Shown piece by piece: positions 35,451 through 45,110 of a stretch of 64,000 nt of DNA (its first letter is position 1; each line of letters opens with the position of its first letter). The notes beneath the pieces are model-generated. The model was not told the origin of the DNA, made no database searches, and saw nothing but the letters and a program-made list of their open reading frames with translations. The stretch spans positions 436,014 to 500,013 of the forward strand of contig NZ_KB900626.1 in assembly GCF_000379125.1 (NCBI RefSeq), written 5' to 3'. Source of the DNA: Methylosinus sp. LW4 (lineage in GTDB: Bacteria; Pseudomonadota; Alphaproteobacteria; Rhizobiales; Beijerinckiaceae). A program made the translations under genes and the position numbers.

Positions 35451-36404
35451 TCAGGCCGGCTCGGTTCCGAAGATCGACCAGCCCATGCGCCGCGCCAGCT
35501 TCTCCAGCGCGATGCGGCCGAGATGCGAATTGCCATTGGCGTCGAGGCCCGGCGACCAGACGGCGATGGACGCCTTGCCCGGCGCGACGGCCAATATGCC
35601 GCCGCCGACGCCGCTCTTGCCGGGCAGGCCGACGCGATAGGCGAATTCGCCGGAGCCGTCATAATGGCCGCAGGTCAGCATCAGCGCATTGATGCGGCGG
35701 GCGCGCTCGGGCGAGACCACAGACGATCCGGCGGAGGGAATACGGCCCGAATGGGCGAGATAGCGCCCCGCCATCGCCAGCTGCCGGCAGGTCATGGCGA
35801 TGGCGCAATGGTGGAAATAGACGCCGAGGGTGAAATCCACCGGATTGTCGATCACGCCGAAGGATTTCATATAATTGGCGAGCGCGATATTGCGAAAGCC
35901 GGTGCGTTTCTCCGATTCCGCCACGGCCCGATCGACATAGATCGTCTCGTCCTGGGCCAAAAACTGCAGAAAGCGCAAAATTTCGCCCAGCGCCTCGCGC
36001 GGCTGATGGCCGGACAGGATCACATCCGTCACCGCTATGGCGCCGGCGTTGATGAAAGGATTGCGCGGCACGCCGCGTTCGCGCTCCAGCTGCACGATGG
36101 AGTTGAACGGATTGCCGGAGGGCTCGCGGCCGACGCGCCGCCACAGAAGATCGCCCACCATGCCGAGCGCCAGCGTCAGCGTGAAGACCTTCGATATGCT
36201 CTGGATCGAGAAGGGCAGGTCGGCGTCGCCGCCGGCGGCGACGCGGCCCTCGGCGTCGATCGCCACCATGCCGAAAGCGCCGGGATCGACGCCAGCCAGC
36301 TCCGGTATGTAGCTCGCGACCTCGCCGCGATCCGGCCGCGCCGCCATTTCGGCGGCGATCTCCTGCACGGCTGTTTCGAGCTCGGTCACTTGGGCCTCGG
36401 TCAC
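35451..36404 (-). CDS. glsA: Glutaminase A
   Basis: A 317-residue glutaminase of the serine-dependent β-lactamase-like fold, converting glutamine to glutamate and ammonia. It has the nucleophile motif QSISKVFTL (SxxK), [10 protein letters not shown], and the C-terminal [20 protein letters not shown]. Length is the usual 305-320. The gene is 35 bases from hisI; no operon evidence beyond the same strand. Confidence 0.96.
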   Translation of the reverse strand: MTEAQVTELETAVQEIAAEMAARPDRGEVASYIPELAGVDPGAFGMVAIDAEGRVAAGGDADLPFSIQSISKVFTLTLALGMVGDLLWRRVGREPSGNPFNSIVQLERERGVPRNPFINAGAIAVTDVILSGHQPREALGEILRFLQFLAQDETIYVDRAVAESEKRTGFRNIALANYMKSFGVIDNPVDFTLGVYFHHCAIAMTCRQLAMAGRYLAHSGRIPSAGSSVVSPERARRINALMLTCGHYDGSGEFAYRVGLPGKSGVGGGILAVAPGKASIAVWSPGLDANGNSHLGRIALEKLARRMGWSIFGTEPA

Positions 36405-36439
36405 TTACTTGGGCCTACCAGAGCGCGACGTCGCGCCTT

Positions 36440-36850
36440 TTAGTTCTCGAGAACGAGGCGGGGAGCGGCGCCGCTCTCGCCCAAATTCTCGACATGGCGA
36501 TAGAAGCAGGATTTGCGGCCGGTGTGGCAGGCCTTGCCGTCGCCGCCGGCCACGACCGCCAGCAGCAATGCGTCCTGGTCGCAATCGACCTTCAGCGACA
36601 CCACTTTCTGCACTTGGCCGGAGGTGTCGCCCTTGCGCCACAGGCTCTGCCGGGAGCGCGACCAATAATGGGCGACTCCGGTCTCCAGCGTCTTCTCGAG
36701 CGCCAGAGCGTTCATATAGGCGACCATCAGCACCTCGTTCGTCGCCGCCTCGACGGTGACGCAGACGATGAGCCCTTGGGCGTCATAGCGCGGCGCGAGG
36801 GCGAGCCCTTCCTCGAGCGCATGGGCCTCGGCCGGCGGCAGAGCGGACAT
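36440..36850 (-). CDS. hisI: Phosphoribosyl-AMP cyclohydrolase
   Basis: HisI (136 residues) catalyses the third step of histidine synthesis, opening the adenine ring of phosphoribosyl-AMP. Zn-binding cysteines are in VDCDQDALLL and ACHTGRKSCFYR, with WSRSRQSLWRKGDTSG as the substrate loop. It is the single-domain form without HisE. The neighbour folE also handles purine-type ring opening, a common Rhizobiales gene order. Confidence 0.97.
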   Translation of the reverse strand: MSALPPAEAHALEEGLALAPRYDAQGLIVCVTVEAATNEVLMVAYMNALALEKTLETGVAHYWSRSRQSLWRKGDTSGQVQKVVSLKVDCDQDALLLAVVAGGDGKACHTGRKSCFYRHVENLGESGAAPRLVLEN

Positions 36851-36871
36851 TGGATTTCCCCAGGGAAGCGG

Positions 36872-37501
36872 TCAGCGGGCGCCGCGCAGCAGCGTGTAGA
36901 AATGCACCTGCTCGGCCGGATCGTCGCGGAACACGCCCGAGAACTGAACCGTCACCGTGGAAGAGCCCTGTTTCATCACGCCGCGCATGGACATGCACAT
37001 ATGCTCCGCCTCCACCAGCACGGCGACGCCGCGCGGCGTCAGATGCTGGTTGATCGCGGTGGCGATCTGCGCCGTCATCGCCTCCTGCGTCTGCAACCTG
37101 CGGGCGTAGACGTCGACGAGCCGCGCCAGCTTGGAGAGGCCGACGACGCCGCCGGTCGGATAATAGGCGATATGCGCTTTTCCGACAAAGGGGACGACGT
37201 GATGCTCGCAATGCGAGAAAAACGGTATGTCGCGGACCAGCACGAGGTCGTCGTAGCCCTCGACCTCCTCGAAGACGCGCGCCAGCTCCTCGCCGGCGTC
37301 CTCCTGATAGCCGCGGAAGAACTCCTCATAGGCCTTCACGACGCGGCGGGGCGTCTCCTTCAGGCCTTCGCGCTCGGGATTGTCGCCCGCCCAGCGCAGC
37401 AGCACGCGCACCGCCGCCTCCGCTTCCTCGCGGGTCGGACGTTCCACGGGCGTCTCGGCCGTCTCGTTACGGTCGAGCAAGGACTTAACCACGGCATCCA
37501 T
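36872..37501 (-). CDS. folE: GTP cyclohydrolase I
   Basis: FolE (209 residues) makes dihydroneopterin triphosphate for folate. The Zn/active-site motif [18 protein letters not shown] is intact, with [19 protein letters not shown] and a C-terminal Cys-less tail; the family's second Zn ligand is in [12 protein letters not shown]. In methylotrophs folates and tetrahydromethanopterin also carry one-carbon units. It is upstream of hisI on the same strand. Confidence 0.97.
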   Translation of the reverse strand: MDAVVKSLLDRNETAETPVERPTREEAEAAVRVLLRWAGDNPEREGLKETPRRVVKAYEEFFRGYQEDAGEELARVFEEVEGYDDLVLVRDIPFFSHCEHHVVPFVGKAHIAYYPTGGVVGLSKLARLVDVYARRLQTQEAMTAQIATAINQHLTPRGVAVLVEAEHMCMSMRGVMKQGSSTVTVQFSGVFRDDPAEQVHFYTLLRGAR

Positions 37502-37630
37502 GTGGCGCCTCCAGATAGACGATTGGCCCGACCACTTCGGGGAAGACGGCCGCTTTCATCGCGGCCTGCGGAATTATATACTCAGTGGAAGGATTCCACG
37601 TAACCCCCCGCTAGCAACTTATCGGCCACA

Positions 37631-38065
37631 ATGCTCGATCAAGTCTACAACCAGCGCATACTGGAACTCGCCGCGCAGATACCGCGCGTCGGTCGGCTCG
37701 CGGCTCCAGATGCAAGCGCCACCGCCCATTCCAAGCTGTGCGGATCGACCGTCACGATCGATCTCACCCTATCGGATGGAAAAGTGGCGGATTTCGCACA
37801 TGAGGTCAAAGCCTGCGCTCTCGGCCAGGCGGCCTCCTCGATCATGGCGCGCCATATTGTCGGCTCCACGCCGCAAGAATTGCGCGCCCTGCGCGAGACC
37901 GTCCGCAAAATGTTGAAGGAGAATGGCGCTCCCCCCGATGGAAAATGGGAGGAAATCGCCATTCTGGAGCCGGTGCGCGATTTCAAGTCGCGTCACGCCT
38001 CGACGCTCCTGACCTTCGACGCCGTCGTGGACGCGATCGGGCAGATCGAGAAACGACAGGGCTGA
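37631..38065 (+). CDS. IscU/NifU-type iron-sulfur scaffold-like protein
   Basis: A 144-residue protein with the IscU-like N-terminus VYNQRILELAAQIPRVGRLA and two conserved Cys positions, HSKLCGSTV and KACALGQAASS. The third Cys of true scaffolds is not present where expected (region DFKSRHASTLLTFDA has His), as in many alphaproteobacterial stand-alone members. These are annotated as iron-sulfur assembly scaffold proteins, although function is unproven. It is divergent from folE. Confidence 0.9.
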   Translation: MLDQVYNQRILELAAQIPRVGRLAAPDASATAHSKLCGSTVTIDLTLSDGKVADFAHEVKACALGQAASSIMARHIVGSTPQELRALRETVRKMLKENGAPPDGKWEEIAILEPVRDFKSRHASTLLTFDAVVDAIGQIEKRQG

Positions 38066-38087
38066 GGGGGACGCTTTCGCGCCCCTC

Positions 38088-39329
38088 TCATCCGGCGATG
38101 AGGCCTTTCATCGGCGCGACGCTCGCGGAGTCGGGAAAAGCCTTCTCCGCGAGAGCCTGCGCCGAAAGGTCGAATTGCTCGGCCAAAAGCCCCTTCAGCA
38201 CGGCGCGCAAATCATGGGTCGGGGCGAGGTCTCGCTCCTGATAGAGACGGCTCGCCTTCAATCCGGGCCAGTCGGCGATGACGCGCGCGCCTCTCACCGC
38301 GCCGCCGGCCAGAAATGCGACGCTCGCCGTGCCATGATCTGTTCCGCCCGTGCCATTGACGCGCGCCGTGCGGCCGAATTCGGTGATGGCGACGATCGCC
38401 GTATCCTTCCAGGCCTCGCCGAGGCCTTTCTCGAACTCCTCCAGCGCGCCGTCGAGGCCGGAGAGGCGCGTCGCCAGCAGGCCGCTCTCATTGGCGTGCG
38501 TGTCCCAGCCGTCGAAGGCGAGGGCGGCGACGCGCGGCCCGTCCGGCGTCGCCAGCAGCCGCGCCGCGCCCATGGCCGCCTGACGCATGCCATTGGGCTG
38601 GTCCATGCCGCCGCGCGCCTTGGCCATATCGCCGGTGAGCCCGCCCGAGGTCGCGATTTTGTCGGCGTCCAGCCCCGCCCGCAGCGCGGCGGCGAGCGTC
38701 GGATCGCTATGCGTGTAGAGATCGAGCACGCGCTGGGCGAGGTCTTCGCCCGCCGGCGGCAGCACTTGCGGCGCCCAGCCGAGCGCCGGCGCAGGCCCGC
38801 GCATCACCAGCGGCGGCGCCGCGCCGACGCCGAGCCCGCGCCGCCGCGTCGGCTCCGATGATTGCAGCGCGAAGACGGCGCGATTGAGCCAGCCGGATTC
38901 TGTGTGTCCCGGGCCGGCGAAGCCGCTCTCCAGCACATCCTGCCCGTCGAAATGCGAGCGCTCGCGATAGCTGGTCGCCACCGCATGAACGACGCTCGCT
39001 TTTCCATCCTTATAGAGGCGCGCGAAGACCGGCATGGCGGGATTGAGCGCGAAAAATCCGTCGAGCGGCAGAGTGGGCTTGTCGCCGATGGGCGAGAGAG
39101 CGAGCGACCCGCGCAGCGCCGCGTAATCGGGATCGCCGATCGGCGCGACGGCCGAGAGCCCGTCCAGCGCGCCGCGCAGCACGATGACGACGAGGCGCGG
39201 ATCGCGCGCCGCCGCGGCGCTCGCCGCTTTCGGAAAATGCGCCAATGCCAGAGAGGCGCCGCCGAGCGCGAGGAGGCGACGGCGCGAGAGAGAAGAGCGC
39301 GAGAGAGAAGAGGAAGAGGGAATGCGCAT
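38088..39329 (-). CDS. Tat-exported DUF1501 protein
   Basis: A 413-residue protein of the DUF1501 (sulfatase-like fold) family. The start at 39329 has an excellent ribosome site (GGAGGTGAC). A twin-arginine signal (SRRRLLALGGASLALAH) begins the protein. Family features include VVIVLRGALDGLSAVAP and, near the end, VAITEFGRTARVNGTGGTDH. DUF1501 genes are nearly always paired with DUF1800 genes, as here (three-base gap). The function is unknown; export of the pair is known in several bacteria. Confidence 0.92.
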   Translation of the reverse strand: MRIPSSSSLSRSSLSRRRLLALGGASLALAHFPKAASAAAARDPRLVVIVLRGALDGLSAVAPIGDPDYAALRGSLALSPIGDKPTLPLDGFFALNPAMPVFARLYKDGKASVVHAVATSYRERSHFDGQDVLESGFAGPGHTESGWLNRAVFALQSSEPTRRRGLGVGAAPPLVMRGPAPALGWAPQVLPPAGEDLAQRVLDLYTHSDPTLAAALRAGLDADKIATSGGLTGDMAKARGGMDQPNGMRQAAMGAARLLATPDGPRVAALAFDGWDTHANESGLLATRLSGLDGALEEFEKGLGEAWKDTAIVAITEFGRTARVNGTGGTDHGTASVAFLAGGAVRGARVIADWPGLKASRLYQERDLAPTHDLRAVLKGLLAEQFDLSAQALAEKAFPDSASVAPMKGLIAG

Positions 39330-39331
39330 CG

Positions 39332-40804
39332 TCACCTCCGTTGAAATTCGGGCGACATGAAGAGAATCGCCAGCGCCTGCTGGCGCGATTCCGCGCGCGA
39401 CGCCGCCTCCCGCGTCTCGCGCGAGGCGGCGAGGCCGGCGGCGGTGTCGAGCACGCTCAGCGGATGGCCGATGTCCTTCAGCCTCTGCGCCATCTGCCAG
39501 GCGACGTCGAGGCGCAGCTTCATCGCCTCGGGCGAGGCCCAGGCGTCGAGACTGTCGGGATAGCCATTGGGGCCGGGCGGCTGCCACAAGGGCATGCCCA
39601 TGGCGTTCAGCATGTTGAGATATTGGCCGGGGTCATTGGGCAGCGCGCCCGTCGCCCGCGCCGCCGCCATCAGATATTCGTCCGGCGTGCGGATTTTCGC
39701 GAGCGGCTCGCTCCAGGCGAGATCGCTCGCGATCAGCGCCTCCGCCACCGCCGTGAGATCGCCTTCCGTGTCACGGAAGGTTTTCGCCAGCGTGTCGACG
39801 ATCGGCTTCGGCGGCGCGTCGGCGATGAAATGCCGCGCCAGCTTGGTCGCGATATGCGTCGCCGTCGCCGGATGGCGGGCGATGTCTGCGAGCGCCGCCG
39901 CGCCTTGCTCGCGGCCCGTCTGCGGATAATGCTTGCCGAGCAGAGCGGGCGCGCCCGGCTCGTGCCAATTGGCCTTGAACACGAAGCCGCCCGGCTCGCC
40001 GATCTCGCTCTCCGCCTCGGCGAAGCTCCAACCGGTGATGATGCGCGCCAGCGCCGTCACATCGGCCTGCGAATAGCCGCCGCCGACGCCGAGCGTATGC
40101 AGCTCGAGAATCTCGCGCGCGAGATTCTCGTTGAGGCCCTTGCCGGCGAAGCGCCCCGCCGCGGAGCCTGGCCCGATGGAGCGCTGATTGTCGAGATAGA
40201 AGAGCATGGCCGGATGGCTCTCGACCGCCGCCAGAAGATCGGCGAAGCGGCCGAGCGCATGCGGCCGGATCGCCTCGCGCTCGAAGGGGCCGGCGGCCAC
40301 GCGGAGGATTTGCCCCTTGGCGACCGAAACGGCGAAATGATTGGACCAGAAGGCGACGAGCCGCTCGACGAAGCCGGCCTGCGCGCTCGCCTGCTTCTCG
40401 AAACGCGCCATCGCCTCGGCGCGAAACAATTTCTGCTCGACCGGCGGCTCCTGCGGCTTGGGCTTGCCGTCGGCGCCCAGCGGCGGCGCGGCGGGGCCGG
40501 GCCCGGCCATCGCTGCGCCTGGCCCCACCGCCGCGCCGGCCATGGAGACGCGCGTCGCCTCCGCGGCCATGGCGCGCTCGCGCTCCATGCGCTTTTCCTG
40601 CTGATCGGCGAACAACGCCTGCAGGGCGACATTGGACGGGGCGAGCGAAGCATTTTCCAGCCGGCCGACATTGGGCCGGCGCAACTCTTCCAATAGAAAG
40701 CCGCGCGGATCGGCTGCGGCCGCGGCGAGATCGCCGGGCCTGGCCCCGAGGCCGAATCTGCTGAGAGCGATCAGCGCGCCGCGAGGATCTGGACCGATGG
40801 CCAT
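39332..40804 (-). CDS. DUF1800 protein
   Basis: A 490-residue DUF1800 protein, upstream partner of the DUF1501 gene. Family segments: ALSRFGLGARPGDLAAA at the N-terminus, LVAFWSNHFAVSV, LNENLAREILELHTLGVGGG and ARIITGWSF. No signal sequence is apparent, so it may be exported by association with the Tat partner. A Pro/Gly/Met-rich insert (about residues 85-125) is present. Function unknown. Confidence 0.92.
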   Translation of the reverse strand: MAIGPDPRGALIALSRFGLGARPGDLAAAAADPRGFLLEELRRPNVGRLENASLAPSNVALQALFADQQEKRMERERAMAAEATRVSMAGAAVGPGAAMAGPGPAAPPLGADGKPKPQEPPVEQKLFRAEAMARFEKQASAQAGFVERLVAFWSNHFAVSVAKGQILRVAAGPFEREAIRPHALGRFADLLAAVESHPAMLFYLDNQRSIGPGSAAGRFAGKGLNENLAREILELHTLGVGGGYSQADVTALARIITGWSFAEAESEIGEPGGFVFKANWHEPGAPALLGKHYPQTGREQGAAALADIARHPATATHIATKLARHFIADAPPKPIVDTLAKTFRDTEGDLTAVAEALIASDLAWSEPLAKIRTPDEYLMAAARATGALPNDPGQYLNMLNAMGMPLWQPPGPNGYPDSLDAWASPEAMKLRLDVAWQMAQRLKDIGHPLSVLDTAAGLAASRETREAASRAESRQQALAILFMSPEFQRR

Positions 40805-40978
40805 GTTCCCCCCTTGATCGTGAGCCGCAAAATAGCGGCGCTCGCTTCATGCGCCCGCGCAGATGACCAGGGGATGAACCGCGAGCGGAGCGACCTATAA
40901 TTTCACGCGAGCGCGGCGACCGCCATTCCATACGGTGTAAGAGTCGGCGCGCGATTCTTGAGGGAGGAGGAACCCAGC

Positions 40979-41248
40979 GTGCCGACGACCTATCTCCCGC
41001 GCGTCACCGCGGCCGATCACGAGGTCTTGCGCCATACAGTGACGAATTATCCGGCCGACACGCATGACAAATGGCTTCGCCTCCAAGCGAAGGAGATCGC
41101 CAATTGGCGCGCGAGCGGCTGGGATGTGGTCATGATCGAAGTCGGCGCCGAGGATTTCGACCGCTATTGCCGCGAGACCGGCGCGAGCCCCAATTTCCAC
41201 ACTTTCCGCGCGATCGCCTCCGCCAAGGCGATCGGCAAATTCGCATGA
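40979..41248 (+). CDS. Small soluble protein, unknown function
   Basis: An 89-residue protein from a GTG at 40979, behind a GGGAGGAGGAA ribosome site. It has no signal or membrane segment, and carries Trp, Asp and Glu-rich helical parts ([40 protein letters not shown]). A TTG at 40958 would place the ribosome site inside the gene, so it is rejected. It is 28 bases before lldD in the same direction. No family recognised. Confidence 0.7.
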   Translation: MPTTYLPRVTAADHEVLRHTVTNYPADTHDKWLRLQAKEIANWRASGWDVVMIEVGAEDFDRYCRETGASPNFHTFRAIASAKAIGKFA

Positions 41249-41276
41249 GCGCCGCGCAAGTCATGAGAGGCACGCG

Positions 41277-42446
41277 ATGATTATTTCCTCGGCCGCCGAT
41301 TATCGCGAGGCCGCGCGTCGGCGCCTGCCGCGCTTTCTCTTCGACTATATAGACGGCGGCGCCGGCGCCGAGCGCACGCTCGCCGCCAATATGGCGGAAC
41401 TTCAGAGCGTCACTCTGCGCCAGCGCGTGATGCAGGGCGTCGCCGGCGTCGATGTCTCCACGCAGTGGCTCGGCGTCGCGGCGGATTTGCCGGTGCTGAT
41501 CGCGCCCATCGGCATGTCCGGCATGTTCGCGCGGCGCGGCGAGGTTCAGGGCGCGCGGGCGGCGGCGAAAAAGGGCGTTCCCTTCATTCTCTCCACGCTC
41601 TCGGTCTGCTCGCTGGAGGAAGTCGCCGCGGCGAGCGCGCGGCCGATCTGGCTGCAGCTCTATATGCTCAAGGATCGCGGCTTCATGGAGAATATGCTCG
41701 CGCGCGCGAGCGCCGCGGGGATAGAGCATCTCGTCTTCACCGTCGATCTGCCGGCGCTGGGCGTTCGCTATAGGGACGCCCATTCCGGCATGGCCGGGCC
41801 ATTCGCGCCGCAGCGGCGCCTGCTGCAGGCGCTCGCCAAGCCCGCCTGGGCCTATGATGTCGGCCTCATGGGCCGGCCGCATGATCTCGGCAATGTCGCG
41901 GCCTATCTCGGCGGCGCGATGAAGCAGCAGAATTATCTGCGCGACATCGCCGCCAATGTCGATCCCACGCTCGACTGGTCGACGCTGGATTGGGTGCGCG
42001 CGCGCTGGCCGGGCCGCATCATTCTGAAAGGCGTGCTGGACGAGGCCGACGCGCGCGACGCCGTCCGCTGCGGCGTGGAGGCGATCGTCGTCTCCAATCA
42101 CGGCGGCCGCCAGCTCGACGGCGCGCCCTCCGTCGCGCGCATGCTGCCGCGCATCGCCGACGCCGTGGGCGACGATCTCCTCCTCCTCGCCGATTCCGGC
42201 GCCCGCTTCGGCCTCGACGTGCTGCGCCTGCTGGCGCTGGGCGCGAAGGGCGTTCTGCTGGGCCGCGCCTACGCCTATGCGCTGGCCGCGGCGGGGCAGG
42301 CGGGCGTGGAGAACATGCTGGATATTTTCGCGGCGGAGCTGCGGGTGGGGATGATGTTGTGCGGGGTGGGGGAGGTGAGGCAAATTGGTCGTTCAAATCT
42401 TTGCCGAGTGATTGAACCAGTGCGACAGGGCCAGCGACAGCCATGA
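41277..42446 (+). CDS. lldD: FMN-dependent alpha-hydroxy acid dehydrogenase (LldD-like)
   Basis: A 389-residue (S)-2-hydroxy-acid dehydrogenase of the lactate dehydrogenase type. FMN-binding and catalytic motifs are intact: [43 protein letters not shown] and [15 protein letters not shown]. The last about 30 codons (after MMLCGV) are unusual in base composition, and the AT-rich insert begins immediately after the stop. The true C-terminus could have been altered where the insert joined. Lactate is the usual substrate; glycolate or other hydroxy acids are possible. Confidence 0.9.
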   Translation: MIISSAADYREAARRRLPRFLFDYIDGGAGAERTLAANMAELQSVTLRQRVMQGVAGVDVSTQWLGVAADLPVLIAPIGMSGMFARRGEVQGARAAAKKGVPFILSTLSVCSLEEVAAASARPIWLQLYMLKDRGFMENMLARASAAGIEHLVFTVDLPALGVRYRDAHSGMAGPFAPQRRLLQALAKPAWAYDVGLMGRPHDLGNVAAYLGGAMKQQNYLRDIAANVDPTLDWSTLDWVRARWPGRIILKGVLDEADARDAVRCGVEAIVVSNHGGRQLDGAPSVARMLPRIADAVGDDLLLLADSGARFGLDVLRLLALGAKGVLLGRAYAYALAAAGQAGVENMLDIFAAELRVGMMLCGVGEVRQIGRSNLCRVIEPVRQGQRQP

Positions 42447-42556
42447 GCCAAGCCTTTGCTGTGTTCTGGTTGGCTAGAACGATTTTAGCCGTTACACGTT
42501 TAGGTGAGTTGGGCGGTCGATGGTCGCCTATTACGAACTCGTGATTGGAGCAAGCA

Positions 42557-43681
42557 GTGAGTGCAAACGTCGACCCGGAGCCGAAGGCTGTAACTGCTGC
42601 TCAAGATGAGTTGTTGACGGCGATCGATAAAAAAATTGGGGAGGTTAGAACCGAAGCTATTGATTTAAGCTTTGGTGAAATTATGAATCTCATGAAAGAT
42701 AATGAGATTATTATCGATCCAGACTATCAAAGGTTGTTTCGCTGGTCGGAGGAGCAGAGATCTCGCTTAGTAGAGTCGATTCTTTTACGACTTCCGATCC
42801 CTCCGATTTTCTTTATAGAAAATGAAGACGGTCGATACGAGCTAATTGACGGACTGCAACGTGTAAGCTCGATGGTGCAATTTCTGAATCACAAAGCTGT
42901 CGATAAGCCGGAACTCGTGCTTAAGGGGTGCGACATTGTCGGGGACCTCAACGGGATGACATTTGATGTGCTGCCACTGACTCTTCGGTTACAACTGAAG
43001 CGGTCAACAGTTCGTGCGGTAGTGATCAAGCGGCAGAGTAAGAATTTTCTTCGCTACGAGATGTTCAAGCGATTAAATACAGGTGGATCTGAGCTTAGTG
43101 AGCAGGAGATACGCAATTGCTCTGCTAGAATTTTTGGTGAAATTGGTGTTGTTTTCTATGAATATTTGGTTGAGTTGTCAAAATTTCCGACATTTTCGTC
43201 AACTACAAATACGCTTGCTGATGCTGATGAGGAAAAAAGGGGGCGCGAAGAATTGGTGCTCAGGTTCTTTGCGGCGAAGAATGGTCCTCAATTTTATCAT
43301 GGAAACGTGGCGGAGTGGCTAAATAGTTATATGGAGTCCGTTTTTCTTGGTAACTGTAAATTTGACTATGATTTTGAGCGTAAGTTATTCCAGAGGGTTT
43401 TTGATGCAGTTTATCGAGTCTGTGGTGAGGGAGCGTTCTGCAAGTATAAGAACGATCTGCCCATAGGTGGGCTTGCGCCTGCTTACTTCGAGGCGGTTGC
43501 CTGTTCTTTTGCGCGGCAGATTGAAAAGGTAGAGTCTGTTGATCCTATTCGTTTGAATGGGATTTTGGTAGCATCAAGACAGACAAATGAGTTCCGTAGC
43601 AATGTTGGTACCGGCGCAAATAAGAGAACAAAGCTAATCGGTCGTATAGAAATATTGGAAGAAGCTATTAAGAGCGCCTAA
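42557..43681 (+). CDS. DUF262 (ParB/GmrS-like) protein in an AT-rich island
   Basis: A 374-residue protein of the DUF262 family, which has a ParB/Srx-like nucleotide-handling or nuclease core and includes the GmrS half of the GmrSD restriction system. Motifs are clear: PDYQRLFRW (residues 55-63), LLRLPIPPIFF, ELIDGLQR (DGxQR) and FKRLNTGGSELSEQEIRN. The C-terminal DUF1524/HNH nuclease of full GmrSD is missing. The GTG at 42557 has a GGAG site seven bases upstream; TTG 42545 is an alternative. Base composition is far more AT-rich than the surroundings, so recent transfer is likely. The HEPN gene begins one base after its stop. Confidence 0.92.
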   Translation: MSANVDPEPKAVTAAQDELLTAIDKKIGEVRTEAIDLSFGEIMNLMKDNEIIIDPDYQRLFRWSEEQRSRLVESILLRLPIPPIFFIENEDGRYELIDGLQRVSSMVQFLNHKAVDKPELVLKGCDIVGDLNGMTFDVLPLTLRLQLKRSTVRAVVIKRQSKNFLRYEMFKRLNTGGSELSEQEIRNCSARIFGEIGVVFYEYLVELSKFPTFSSTTNTLADADEEKRGREELVLRFFAAKNGPQFYHGNVAEWLNSYMESVFLGNCKFDYDFERKLFQRVFDAVYRVCGEGAFCKYKNDLPIGGLAPAYFEAVACSFARQIEKVESVDPIRLNGILVASRQTNEFRSNVGTGANKRTKLIGRIEILEEAIKSA

Positions 43682-43682
43682 C

Positions 43683-44342
43683 ATGGCATCTAAGCAGCTT
43701 ATATCTACGATCGATGGCGAACTATGCTGGCGCGAAGGTGAGCTCGCAATTGCAAAGCTCCATCTTCATAAATCTCTAATTGACAGAATGGCATTCGCGT
43801 ATTCATATAGGTGTATAGTTATGCTTACATATGCACACTATGAAGCTTTTTCGAAGCGAATAATTGCGCAGGCTATGCAGGATATATTTACATCTGGAAT
43901 AAGGTGGTCAGAATGCTGCGATTCGATAATAGTTAATCTTTTTGCAAATAGATTGAGGCAAAATCTTTCCTCTTTATCTAACAAGGAATTATCTGCGTGT
44001 GCAATTAAATCATTGTGCTTGGTTGATGATTTGCCGCCTCCAGATGCTTCTATGATACTAGACTGCGGAAATTTGAATAATCAAAATTTCGACTGGGCGC
44101 TTGGGTGTGTTGGTGTGGATCCGACCAAATTTTCTTACGCTCGCCGAGACATAGGCCGGATTGTCGCGCTTCGGCACGATTGTGCACATGGTGAGCAACT
44201 TACTTTTGATACGACAAAGTCGAATGCTGATCTGGCAGCAGATATATTTCAGTTGCAATCTAGTATTATACTATTAATGCATGCGCTGGCGGTAGAGATA
44301 ATAGATCTGTTTGAGCGATCGGGATACAAGCGAGTCCCTTAG
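43683..44342 (+). CDS. HEPN-domain protein (MAE_28990-like), partner of DUF262
   Basis: A 219-residue protein with the N-terminal region of MAE_28990/MAE_18760 HEPN-like proteins (YRCIVMLTYAHYEAFSKRII) and a C-terminal HEPN RX4H motif (R164 to H169, in VALRHDCAHGE) that in other HEPN proteins is an RNase active site. It follows the DUF262 gene after one base, so the two are one transcription and probably translation unit. Base composition is equally AT-rich. DUF262 plus this HEPN type are known to occur together in defence contexts; which is the toxin, if any, is unknown. Confidence 0.85.
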   Translation: MASKQLISTIDGELCWREGELAIAKLHLHKSLIDRMAFAYSYRCIVMLTYAHYEAFSKRIIAQAMQDIFTSGIRWSECCDSIIVNLFANRLRQNLSSLSNKELSACAIKSLCLVDDLPPPDASMILDCGNLNNQNFDWALGCVGVDPTKFSYARRDIGRIVALRHDCAHGEQLTFDTTKSNADLAADIFQLQSSIILLMHALAVEIIDLFERSGYKRVP

Positions 44343-44396
44343 GAGATTTAAAATTCTGATCGTATTCGATACGAACGCAAAACTGTCTGTCTCATG

Positions 44397-44525
44397 GCCC
44401 ACTCCTAAAGGGGAGTGGTCGGACCGCGGAGCGGTCCGGGGTGGGGTCAACGCCCGAGACTCGGGGATCACCCCCTCCCGCTCGCCTTCGGCGATCGACC
44501 TCTCCCCTCGAGGGGGAGGTGGGCG
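44397..44525. repeat. Palindromic intergenic repeat cluster
   Basis: The 240 bases after the AT-rich insert contain several stems: CACTCC/GGAGTG (44398-44415 or so), GGACCGC/GCGGTCC around a GGA loop, TCGCC/GGCGA, and CCTC-CCCC/GGGG-GAGG at about 44500-44522. Such stem-rich, G/C-run sequences are scattered repeats in many alphaproteobacterial genomes. They may have served as the landing site of the island. Genome-wide copy number cannot be seen from one window. Confidence 0.6.
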
Positions 44526-44585
44526 CGCCGCTCAGCGCGAGAGACGCCGCTACCGCTCGCGCGCCTTTCCCCCTAACCTCCCGCC

Positions 44586-45110
44586 ATGACGGAAGAGACG
44601 ATTCGCATTCTCGGCATAGACCCGGGCCTTCGCAACACGGGCTGGGGGCTCGTCGAGGCGTCGCGCGGCTCGCGGCTCTCCTTTGTCGCTTGCGGCTCGC
44701 TGCATTCGGACGGCGACGCCTCCATGGGCGAGCGGCTCGCGCAATTGCAGCGCGGGCTCGCGCGCATCATCGAGGAGCATGCGCCGCATGAGGCGGCGAT
44801 CGAGGAGACATTCGTCAATCGCGATCCGCAATCGGCGCTGAAGCTCGGACAGGCGCGCGGCGTCGCGCTGGCGGCGCCGGCGCTCGCCGGGCTCGAGGTG
44901 GCGGAATACGCCGCCAATGTCGTCAAGAAGACCGTGGTCGGCAATGGCCACGCCGATAAGGAGCAGATCGCCATGATGGTGCGCGTGCTGCTGCCGCTGA
45001 GCCGGGCCGAGAGTCCCGACGCCGCCGATGCGCTGGCCGTCGCCATCTGCCACGCCCATCATCGCGCCGGCCGCATCGCCGCGCGCAAGCTCGCTGCGGG
45101 GGCGCGATGA
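44586..45110 (+). CDS. ruvC: Holliday junction resolvase RuvC
   Basis: RuvC (174 residues) cuts Holliday junctions during recombination repair. Catalytic acids lie in [26 protein letters not shown] and [14 protein letters not shown]. Length is normal. ruvA follows at 45700 with one gene between; ruvB, the helicase, does not follow in the window. The stop overlaps the start of the next frame (ATGA). Confidence 0.98.
   Translation: MTEETIRILGIDPGLRNTGWGLVEASRGSRLSFVACGSLHSDGDASMGERLAQLQRGLARIIEEHAPHEAAIEETFVNRDPQSALKLGQARGVALAAPALAGLEVAEYAANVVKKTVVGNGHADKEQIAMMVRVLLPLSRAESPDAADALAVAICHAHHRAGRIAARKLAAGAR

Noticed and set aside
44311..44791. Short frames across the palindromic repeat and ruvC
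   Set aside because: They translate repeat stems and the wrong frame of ruvC; no ribosome site.
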